12,609 bases of DNA, from the NCBI GenBank assembly GCA_964575975.1, contig CAZNTU010000163.1, positions 1 to 12,609 on the forward strand, in the 5' to 3' direction. The translations under genes were made by a program, and so were the position numbers. The notes under the pieces are model-generated. The model was not told where the DNA came from. It was given only the letters and a program-made list of their open reading frames with translations, and did no database searches. Positions 7,306-12,609 of this stretch are shown piece by piece (positions within the stretch are counted from its first letter, which is position 1; each line of letters opens with the position of its first letter). The DNA comes from G963674505 sp964575975 (GTDB taxonomy: Bacteria; Desulfobacterota; Desulfobacteria; Desulfobacterales; SKZT01).

Positions 7306-7375
7306 ACCACCGAGGCACAAAGGACGCCGAGTTTTTGTCGAGAAAACTTTGTGCTCTTTGTGTCATCGCGGTTCA
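7302..7375. repeat. Dispersed-type palindrome, probable bidirectional terminator
   Basis: TGAACC at 7303-7308 and GGTTCA at 7370-7375 bound an imperfect inverted repeat whose arms both contain CACAAAG or its complement. The centre has AGTTTT (7330-7335) pairing with AAAACT (7343-7348). The general pattern AACCAC..GGCACAAAGG..TTTTT..AACTTTGTG..GTGTC..GGTT is, from memory, a sequence scattered in many environmental bacterial genomes. It lies between converging genes, so termination in both directions is a plausible role. Its left edge provides the TGA stop of the channel gene. Confidence 0.7.
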
Positions 7376-7416
7376 CAAGATCGGTTTATCGCGATTCGCC
7401 TTCCACCGCCCTTCGG

Positions 7417-8433
7417 CTATTGCCTATCCATATTCAGGTTCAGGCGGCACTTGTCCTTCCCTATCCATTTGCCGAAGATTTGATCCCCGAAAGCTTTGCC
7501 GGTAAACGAAGCCTCCTGCTCGTCCTTTTCAAGAGCGATTCCATAGACGGCGCCTTCGTACGTGACGGCGCCTTTCAGCTTCAAAGACTCGCCGGAGGCG
7601 TTTACCGCCGTTCCCTCGAACGTATTTCGGTAGACTTCGACGGAAACGGAAAGTTTCTCCGAAGAACAAGATCCGTCGTCTTTTCCGGATGCCGAACTGG
7701 AATCCACGACGCCTGTCCAGACGCCATCGAAGTCGGAGATGTCGAGAGGAGTGGCGTTGATGCCGTTGCACCAGTATTGTCCTGTTCTACGGTTTTGAAA
7801 AAGAGCGAATCCTGCGATCGCCCGGTCGCTCTCCACCAGGACGCTCCCTCCCGAAGCTTCCGTTTTGCCCAAAACCACCGACAACGGTATTCGCGCGCTT
7901 CCCAAGGCCGGTATTTCAAACCGTCGCCGGGCGACCTCGTTTCCTTCCGTGTCTCTGAACCAAAGGGTCCCCGACGCCATTTGCCCGTTAGGATTGGCGA
8001 CATGGACCACAGTGTCCCAAAAGAAGTTCTGGGAAGCATGGGGAATCATCAATTTTTTGGACAAAGATTCGGACAGCGGAACATACATCATGCAATCGTC
8101 CTTTACCGCAAAGCAAAGTCCCGCCAAAGACCGATCGGAATCCACCAGTATCCAGCCTTCTCCCGATACCGAATCGTCCAGCACGTCCGACCATTGGCCC
8201 TCGGGCTCGATTTGGACATGGCGCATATTCGCCATGCGACCGGACTGGTCGTATACCTTGACGGTCGCGTTCGCCTTGGAGGTCGTGCTCAGGTTGCTTA
8301 TGCCCACGCCCGTGGCCGCTCCTTTTCCCAGTACGCAATATGGGATGTAATAGGTCGAACCTTCCGCTCCGTGCAAAGGCAACAACAAAGACAATATGAA
8401 TAAAGCGACAGGAAACAGACCATAGTTGAACAT
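7417..8433 (-). CDS. Secreted protein with two tandem beta-rich repeats
   Basis: This 338-residue protein is not assigned to a named family. It begins with a clear signal peptide (hydrophobic about 4-20, likely cleaved near HGAEG-ST). Residues about 27-110 and 129-212 are two copies of one unit. Both start with a hydrophobic-IP motif (YYIPYC, LMIPHA), contain a V.N or I.N pair (GISNLS, HVANPN), continue with a D..G turn, and end with VDSDRSLAGLCF versus VESDRAIAGFAL. A different C-terminal part (about 234-335) has regularly spaced glycines and aromatics and may be a small beta-barrel; C256 and C329 could pair. GGAGG (complement at 8439-8443) five bases before ATG fixes the start; an in-frame ATG four codons upstream overlaps that site. 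It is probably periplasmic or extracellular; binding or adhesion is only a guess. Confidence 0.8.
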   Translation of the reverse strand: MFNYGLFPVALFILSLLLPLHGAEGSTYYIPYCVLGKGAATGVGISNLSTTSKANATVKVYDQSGRMANMRHVQIEPEGQWSDVLDDSVSGEGWILVDSDRSLAGLCFAVKDDCMMYVPLSESLSKKLMIPHASQNFFWDTVVHVANPNGQMASGTLWFRDTEGNEVARRRFEIPALGSARIPLSVVLGKTEASGGSVLVESDRAIAGFALFQNRRTGQYWCNGINATPLDISDFDGVWTGVVDSSSASGKDDGSCSSEKLSVSVEVYRNTFEGTAVNASGESLKLKGAVTYEGAVYGIALEKDEQEASFTGKAFGDQIFGKWIGKDKCRLNLNMDRQ

Positions 8434-8479
8434 TTTCGCCTCCATTCCGTTTAGCGTAGAACGTATATGAAACGATGCC

Positions 8480-8510
8480 ATTATACCTCGATCGAACCTG
8501 GAACGGTCAA
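8480..8510 (-). promoter_or_regulatory. Probable promoter of the secreted-protein gene
   Basis: On the minus strand a perfect -10 TATAAT (complement at 8480-8485) is preceded after 19 nt by TTGACC (complement at 8505-8510). The spacer is longer than the usual 17 nt, but the -10 is exact. The predicted start near 8473 gives a leader of about 40 nt with the GGAGG ribosome site at its end. Confidence 0.5.
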
Positions 8511-8641
8511 TATGATTTATAAAAAATTTCCTGATTGTAACGGATTTGGGGAACAAGAAGTCGGCAAGGCGAAACGGGCGTTTCGCATTCGGCAGGCGGG
8601 GGAAACCTCAAGCCGTCCCGGAAAGATTCGGATTGCCCGGA

Positions 8642-8715
8642 GACGGAACGGAATTGGCCGTTTGCCGCCGAAGACTCCTCGGGAATGCGGAACGACAGTC
8701 TGTGGCTGCGAAACA
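8642..8715 (+). pseudogene. Possible second IS5-type transposase scrap
   Basis: GGAATGCGGAACGAC at 8682-8696 is identical to 8963-8977 in the transposase remnant downstream. Both copies are preceded by GACGGA with arginine-rich coding between, and followed by a similar CTGGCT/GTGGCT..AAAC stretch. Translated in the matching frame it reads NAERQSVAAK against NAERLYAWLQ. It may be a degraded duplicate of the C-terminal domain. The identity is short, so this is tentative. Confidence 0.35.
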
Positions 8716-8751
8716 AGGTAAATAGGCCGTCGAGTTTGCCGTAAGCCGATA

Positions 8752-9093
8752 ATGCGAGCGGATTTGGTATATTTATTTCGTTCCGAGGCCCTTACCGATT
8801 GCACGCCCGACAAGCTTCTCGGAGACAAGGCGAACGACAGCGGCAAGCCCGACGAAAAGCTTCTCGAAGAGCGCGGAGTCGAGATAATCGCGCCGCGCCG
8901 CAAGGGGCGCGAAATGCCGAAAACCCGGGACGGACGCAAACGCGGAAGCTTCAGGCGCAGACGGAATGCGGAACGACTGTACGCCTGGCTCCAAAACTTC
9001 AGGCGACTTGTGGTTCGGTACGAATACCATGCGGAAAACTTTCCGGCTATGGTTCGTCTTGGTTGCGTCAAAATTATAATTCGGCTTTTTTGA
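8752..9093 (+). pseudogene. IS5-family transposase, C-terminal remnant
   Basis: About 100 residues (8791-9093) match the C-terminal part of DDE transposases of the IS5 family as I remember it. KLLGDKAND holds the second catalytic aspartate (codon at 8824-8826). RRRRNAERLYAWLQNFRRL holds the catalytic glutamate in NAER, and VRYEYHAENF..MVRLGC is the usual tail. The first aspartate and all N-terminal sequence are missing, so it cannot encode an active enzyme. The stop is at 9091-9093, and the following TTTTGAGATGGCTTG could be what is left of the right terminal repeat. No left terminal repeat was found upstream. Substitutions such as NAER for the usual VER suggest decay. Confidence 0.8.
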
Positions 9094-9186
9094 GATGGCT
9101 TGTAATCAGATAGGCCAGCTGGCTCAAGACAACGGTTTCCATCGACGCTCCAACTTTCCCGCGAAATACCGATTCGACACTTGTCC

Positions 9187-9215
9187 TTGACAAAAAGCGC
9201 GTTCGCGTCATACAT
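9187..9215 (+). promoter_or_regulatory. Possible promoter of the three-gene cluster
   Basis: TTGACA (9187-9192) is followed by the AT-rich ATACAT (9210-9215) after 17 nt, a poor -10 match. It would start transcription about 80 nt before the chosen ATG at 9301. No better promoter was noticed between the transposase remnant and the gene. Confidence 0.35.
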
Positions 9216-9300
9216 CAAATGCGGTTTTATTGCGACCGGTTTGAGCGACCCGCGACGGCCGATCGGGCTGATCGCGGAACGTGCCGAAAGGATGGAAAAA

Positions 9301-11058
9301 ATGACGTTGGAAAACAAGAAAACGAGCGCGGCCGCTTTCATGAAAGCTCTGGAACGAAAATGCGAGGAGCTTTCCAAGCGGCAATTGATCGACGCCATCA
9401 TGGAAATGGCCGCCGATGTTCCGGTTCGGGAGAGGGACGACTTTTTGGAGCGGTTTTCTTCGGCGGAGTCCGACTTCGACGACGGCGAAGCCTCTCCGGC
9501 GGCCGAAACCGAAGAACCCGAAGATTCCGAAGCTTCGGACGCGGAGGAGATTCTTTCCCGCATCGAGGCGTTGAAGGAGGAGATCGAGGAGCGGATCGAG
9601 GCGATCGAGAACGGAGAGAACCCCGACGACCCGGAGGATTACGACTATGACGACGAAGATCCGGACTTTGTCGGGGAAGACCAGGCGGAGGAGCTGGAGG
9701 ATTTCTTTTTGATCGCGGAGGATTTCTTCCTGTCGGAGAATTTCGAGGACGCGAGGAGGATATACGGAGCGCTTTTCGAACTTCTGGACGGCCTGGATTT
9801 CTATCGCGTCACGTTGAGCCGCATCGACCTCAAGGAAGCGAGGGGATGCCATGTCCGGTCCGTGTACGAGACGACCCGTCCCGAGGAAAGAGTCGAGGCC
9901 GTGGCCGAAAGCATGGTTCTCGGAAAAAACCCGAACCCGTACTCGAGAACCGGCGACTTCGCCGAGCTTCCCATGTTTCGCGACGTGGAGGGGACGCTGC
10001 CGGACGAGCCGAAGGACCGGGAACGGTTTCTGGAAGAGTGGATCGGCTATTTGTCCGAAAAGCCGGACGAGCGTTCCGTCCTGCTGCGCCTGGAGGCCTT
10101 GCTTTTGCTGAAAGGCGCGGAAGCCGTCGCGAAGGCTGTCCGCGAATACGGAGCGGCGCAGCCGAGAGGCTGGCTTTTCTGGATCGAAGCTTTAAAGGAC
10201 GCGGAGGATTGGACGGGAACGATCCAGGCGTGCAAAAAGGCGCTCGGGGCGCTTCCGGCCGGCCGATTCCGCGAAACGGCCGCCCGGCATCTCGTTGAAG
10301 CCTGCGAAAAGACGAACGACGACGCGGGAATCCTGGAGGCCAGGCGCGAACAGTTTCTCTCTTCCGCCACCGAGACCAACCTGCTCGACTTCTTGACTGA
10401 GGCTTCCCGGCAGGACGTCCGGGACCGGGAACTGAACGACCTGCTGGCGTCGCATTCGAAAACCGGCGTGTTCGAGCGAGACAAGACCTTGCACGTCAAG
10501 GCTCTCCTGATGGCCGGTTCCGTCGGGGAGGCGCTGGAATTCCGCAAAGACCTGAAGCCGGTCGGATGGTCCTCTTCCCCGGCGGGGCTCTTGTTTTCCT
10601 CCGTTCTCCGCATACTGACTGATCGTTCCAAGGCGGCCGTCGCCGTCGGGGAAATGTTCCGGCTGTACGCGGGCCGTCCCGGAAGATATTCCTATTACTC
10701 CCAAAGCGACGAGCGTGACAAATACGACCAAATGGCCGTCGAGGAAGTGGAAAAGGGAATCGGCAATATAAAGCCGTCTGCGGAGGAAGCCTCCGATTGG
10801 CTGGAGTGGGCCGAGCACATCGGATGCGCCCGCATCGACCACATCGTTTCCAACCAGCACAGAGGGGCTTACGGGAGCGCCGCGCTGACCTTGGCCGCGC
10901 TGTGCGAGCATTACGTTCTCGCCTCGGACGTTCCGATGGCGCGAAACCTCATGCGCGGGTTCGCACGCGAAAAATATCCCCGGCACACGGCTTTCCGAAA
11001 CGAGGTCAAGGACGCGATATCCCGTTCGGGGCCGCTGAAGCAAATCGGTGTTTTTTAA
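9301..11058 (+). CDS. Large acidic helical-repeat protein of unknown function
   Basis: This 585-residue soluble protein has no signal peptide or membrane segment. Residues 1-52 are helical (AFMKALERKCEELSKRQLI). Residues 53-135 are strongly acidic, with a charged coiled-coil-like segment (80-105) and a DYDYDDEDPDF run. Residues 136 to the end are predicted helical, with many small alternating helices in a TPR/HEAT-like pattern. The C-terminal part (ARIDHIVSNQHRGAYGSAA at 510-528, YPRHTAFRNEV at 559-569) recalls the C-terminal region of bacterial SWIM zinc-finger-associated proteins. No zinc-finger cysteines were found, so the resemblance is weak. ATG 9301 is chosen because AAAGGA (9287-9292) lies 8 nt upstream; ATG 9292 is close. 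TTG 9181 adds 40 residues that overlap the promoter-like region. A zinc-ribbon gene follows after 31 nt. Confidence 0.8.
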   Translation: MTLENKKTSAAAFMKALERKCEELSKRQLIDAIMEMAADVPVRERDDFLERFSSAESDFDDGEASPAAETEEPEDSEASDAEEILSRIEALKEEIEERIEAIENGENPDDPEDYDYDDEDPDFVGEDQAEELEDFFLIAEDFFLSENFEDARRIYGALFELLDGLDFYRVTLSRIDLKEARGCHVRSVYETTRPEERVEAVAESMVLGKNPNPYSRTGDFAELPMFRDVEGTLPDEPKDRERFLEEWIGYLSEKPDERSVLLRLEALLLLKGAEAVAKAVREYGAAQPRGWLFWIEALKDAEDWTGTIQACKKALGALPAGRFRETAARHLVEACEKTNDDAGILEARREQFLSSATETNLLDFLTEASRQDVRDRELNDLLASHSKTGVFERDKTLHVKALLMAGSVGEALEFRKDLKPVGWSSSPAGLLFSSVLRILTDRSKAAVAVGEMFRLYAGRPGRYSYYSQSDERDKYDQMAVEEVEKGIGNIKPSAEEASDWLEWAEHIGCARIDHIVSNQHRGAYGSAALTLAALCEHYVLASDVPMARNLMRGFAREKYPRHTAFRNEVKDAISRSGPLKQIGVF

Positions 11059-11089
11059 TACAAGGAGTCGGGAAAAGGGAGGCGCGAAA

Positions 11090-11440
11090 ATGAAGTGTCA
11101 GAAATGCGACGCGGAAATCGACGAGGCCGACGCCATGGAAATCTTCGGGCGGACCGTGTGCGAGGACTGCTACATAGACTTTGCCGCGAAACCGAAAGCC
11201 TGCGATCCGTGGGCCGTCTACAGCGCGAAAAACATGTCCTCTTCCGAATCGGCCCTGGCCGGACGGCAGCAGGATATCGTCGATTACCTGAAAAAAAGCG
11301 GTCCCGTTGCCCCTGATCGAATCGCGGCCGACTTGAATCTGGGCATGGACGAGTTCGAACGGGAAATGGTCACGCTGCGGCACATGGAAATAGTCCGGGC
11401 GCAATTGCAGGACGGTCGGAAGGTGGTCCGTCTGTGGTGA
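11090..11440 (+). CDS. Small zinc-ribbon / winged-helix protein
   Basis: This 116-residue protein starts with a zinc ribbon of two knuckles, CQKC (C3, C6) and CEDC (C24, C27), joined by a short DAMEIFGRT loop. The motif ACDPWAVYSAKNM (37-49) is typical of a small-protein family I recall, without a settled function, from Desulfobacterota and other anaerobes. The C-terminal half (about 60-116) looks like a winged helix: QQDIVDYLKKSGPV, then RIAADLNLGMDEFEREMVTLRHMEIV and a RKVVRLW wing. It may act in transcription or bind nucleic acid or protein; that is inference. AGGGAGG at 11076-11082 lies 7 nt before ATG 11090, which fixes the start. Upstream in-frame codons have no ribosome site. The gene is 31 nt after the acidic-protein gene and probably shares its transcript. 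Confidence 0.85.
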   Translation: MKCQKCDAEIDEADAMEIFGRTVCEDCYIDFAAKPKACDPWAVYSAKNMSSSESALAGRQQDIVDYLKKSGPVAPDRIAADLNLGMDEFEREMVTLRHMEIVRAQLQDGRKVVRLW

Positions 11441-11485
11441 AGCCGCCTTGCAGGAAAGAGCAAAGAGAAACAACAACCAACGACG

Positions 11486-11504
11486 GCGGGGCGTCGGGCC
11501 CCGC
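11486..11504 (+). other. GC-rich hairpin in the spacer before the DUF3786 gene
   Basis: GCGGGGC (11486-11492) and GCCCCGC (11498-11504) form a perfect 7-bp stem with a GTCGG loop, 30 nt before the next start codon. No T-run follows, so it is not a typical intrinsic terminator. It could influence processing or expression between the two genes. Confidence 0.5.
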
Positions 11505-11534
11505 GTAGACATGTACGAGGCAAGGAAGAAAAGC

Positions 11535-12170
11535 ATGCAACCGGAAGCACCTGTATTCGAAAAGATCTACAAAGATTATCTTTCGCAAGTGGCGAAACTG
11601 GATTTGACGGGAAAATCCGAACTGCTGGGCGTCCGGGTGGACGGAAACGCGGTCGGGATTCCCTTTTTGAACAAAAACTACACGGTCGCGCCGGAAGGCA
11701 TCGCGGACGAAAACGGCGACCGTCCGCAGCATTCGGTGAGCGTCATCCTCTGCAAGTATCTCCTGCTCTGCCCCGACGCGCCTAGCGACAGCCGGGAACT
11801 CGTAACGTACAAGGATTTCCGGGACGCCGCCCCGTATGTCCAAGGGTTTCGGAACACGGCCGAAAGCCCGGTTTTTCGGGTCTTTTCGGGCAAGATCGGC
11901 GCGCTCGAGGCGCACTGCCGGGAGCTGGGCGGCGAACCCCGCGACCTGGGCATTTCCTGCGACCTGTCCTATATGTTCCGGCCCCTGCCGAAGGTGCCGA
12001 TCTACCTGGTTTTCAACGACGCGGACGAGGAGTTTCCCGCCGACTGCTCCATGCTGTTCGAAAAAAGCGCCGAGCACTACCTGGACATGGAATGCCTCGC
12101 CATTATCGGGATGGTCCTGGCTGAATGGCTCGCGAAAAAGGAACGGAAGGATATCGCCAGTCTGAAATAG
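11535..12170 (+). CDS. DUF3786 domain protein
   Basis: This 211-residue cytoplasmic protein matches my memory of the DUF3786 family. Shared features are an early LGVRVDGNAVGIPFLNKNY block, a helix with VILCKYLLLC, the LVTYKDFRDAAPYVQGF motif, a GALEAHCRELGG segment, and the conserved VPIYLVFNDADEEFPADC (about 154-171) followed by SMLFEKSAEHYLDMECL. The family has no settled biochemical role; members are often seen in anaerobes. ATG 11535 is chosen because AAGGA (11522-11526) lies 8 nt upstream; ATG 11511 and 11448 are in frame but lack one. Cysteines in CKYLLLC, CREL, CDLS and CSML are scattered and form no obvious metal motif. It probably completes a unit with the two genes upstream, although the 94-nt spacer holds a GC hairpin. 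Confidence 0.8.
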   Translation: MQPEAPVFEKIYKDYLSQVAKLDLTGKSELLGVRVDGNAVGIPFLNKNYTVAPEGIADENGDRPQHSVSVILCKYLLLCPDAPSDSRELVTYKDFRDAAPYVQGFRNTAESPVFRVFSGKIGALEAHCRELGGEPRDLGISCDLSYMFRPLPKVPIYLVFNDADEEFPADCSMLFEKSAEHYLDMECLAIIGMVLAEWLAKKERKDIASLK

Positions 12171-12355
12171 TGACTTTTCAGGCCTATCGTTGTCTGCCCG
12201 CGTTTGATGCAAGAACGAATTGTTCTCTTTCACAGGTTTCAATGCGGGTTTGCGTTGGAAATGCGGCCCCTCGAAGATAACCAGACCATTCTGGTCTGAC
12301 GCGTCAAGATTCGCAACAATGTTCAACCTCTTCGGCGTCGGACCAGAGCCGGAAG
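12171..12355. other. Spacer, no gene seen
   Basis: Between the DUF3786 stop and the IS66 remnant there is no recognisable gene. Small inverted repeats occur at AGAACGAATTGTTCT (near 12212-12226) and at 12282-12298. No T-tract terminator is evident after the DUF3786 gene. Confidence 0.5.
12282..12298. repeat. Perfect 7-bp inverted repeat
   Basis: CAGACCA (12282-12288) and TGGTCTG (12292-12298) flank TTC. The site lies between the DUF3786 gene and the IS66 remnant. There is no T-run on the plus strand, so termination is not supported. It may be part of the degraded element or a protein-binding site. Confidence 0.4.
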
Positions 12356-12609
12356 TTAAGGTTCCCTTCGAGGACTTTCGGCAGCTCGGACATTTTTTGG
12401 CTCGTGGTACGCCTGGAGCCAATCCGGCGCGCCCGACTCGCCCATTTTGACCAATGCCGTGAACAGATGGTAGAAGCACTTCTGCTTCGCCAGGGCTCCG
12501 ACCATGTTGCAGGCGCGAGCACCAGTATCCGCAGACCGTGTGCTCGGTCGCCTCGGTCCGGACCGGCGGGATGTCCTCCGTATAGCGCTTGTGGCTTTTC
12601 ACAGGGTCT
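12356..12609 (-). pseudogene. IS66-family transposase remnant with internal deletion
   Basis: Read on the minus strand from the window edge, KSHKRYTEDIPPVRTEATEH (from about 12599) followed by TVCGYWCSR resembles the zinc-binding segment of IS66 transposases; it ends near 12512. After a frame change, ALAKQKCFYHLFTALVKMG (about 12493-12437) followed by ESGAPDWLQAY resembles a segment well inside the catalytic domain that reads QKCFYHLF in my memory of related enzymes. The roughly 100 or more residues that should separate them are absent, so the gene has collapsed by deletion plus a frameshift. The second frame stops at 12356-12358. The 5' part lies beyond the window. The stretch 12171-12355 has nothing clearly codable and may be further decayed element. 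Confidence 0.7.

Larger units (their letters stand above)
8434..8751. other. Intergenic spacer without a credible intact gene
   Basis: This 318-base stretch holds the leader and promoter of the minus-strand secreted-protein gene at its left end and a possible transposase scrap (about 8642-8715) at its right end. Short frames on both strands have no recognisable content and no ribosome site. It is probably decayed insertion-sequence DNA. Confidence 0.6.

Noticed and set aside
5863..7320. 485-codon minus-strand open frame
   Set aside because: Mirror of the TolC-type gene; composition is shadow-like and the plus-strand gene is certain.
7351..8403. 350-codon plus-strand frame opposite the secreted-protein gene
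   Set aside because: The minus-strand gene has a signal peptide, internal protein repeats and a GGAGG site; the plus frame has none of these.
9114..9123. Palindrome GCCAGCTGGC after the IS5 remnant
   Set aside because: It is only 10 bp with no loop or T-run; too short to claim a role.
9181..9300. TTG start adding 40 residues to the acidic protein
   Set aside because: There is no ribosome site and it overlaps the promoter-like TTGACA; AAAGGA before ATG 9301 is better.
8517..9563. 348-codon minus-strand frame across the transposase remnant and the acidic-protein start
   Set aside because: Serine/arginine-rich shadow that crosses two unrelated plus-strand features.
11370..12602. 410-codon minus-strand frame
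   Set aside because: Only its first 30 or so residues resemble IS66; the rest is a shadow of the DUF3786 and zinc-ribbon genes.

Overview
The window looks like chromosomal DNA of a Gram-negative bacterium. An envelope-spanning pump (inner-membrane RND permease, periplasmic adaptor, TolC-type outer-membrane channel) requires two membranes. Coding DNA is moderately GC-rich (about 55-60 % by eye) with AT-rich spacers, and starts are preceded by GGAGG-type ribosome binding sites. A DUF3786-type protein, a companion zinc-ribbon/winged-helix protein and the type of IS66 and IS5 remnants seen here recall Desulfobacterota or allied lineages. That placement is inference from remembered family distribution, not a search result. 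No tRNA, rRNA or CRISPR array was seen.

Layout. 1-246: AT-rich control region with a sigma70-like promoter and two palindromes, probably operators of the MarR-type regulator that follows. 247-5323: a tight operon of MarR-type regulator, membrane fusion protein and RND permease, joined by two ATGA stop/start overlaps. 5318-5764: a repeat island with a heptanucleotide array, a 151-bp palindromic element, more heptamer-type repeat, and a 185-bp inverted-repeat element. 5809-7305: the TolC-family channel gene that completes the pump. 7302-7375: a dispersed-type palindrome between convergent genes. 7417-8433 (minus): a secreted protein with two tandem beta-rich repeats and a separate C-terminal domain. 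8434-9300: mostly non-coding, with a decayed IS5-type transposase tail and a possible second scrap of one. 9301-12170: a three-gene plus-strand cluster of a 585-residue acidic helical-repeat protein, a small zinc-ribbon/winged-helix protein and a DUF3786-type protein. 12171-12609: spacer and a collapsed IS66-type transposase remnant on the minus strand running off the window.

How the genes work together. The MarR-type protein probably represses its own operon and is released by a toxic compound. The adaptor and permease then pair with the TolC-type channel encoded just downstream. The repeat island lies exactly where the permease-to-channel spacer would be in an uninterrupted operon, so it may set how strongly the channel is expressed. 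The downstream cluster has no assignable pathway; its members look cytoplasmic and are probably co-transcribed.

Most unusual signals: the nested palindromes abutting a heptamer array inside a pump operon, the use of repeat edges as stop codons by two genes, the duplicated-domain secreted protein, and the unassigned three-gene cluster.
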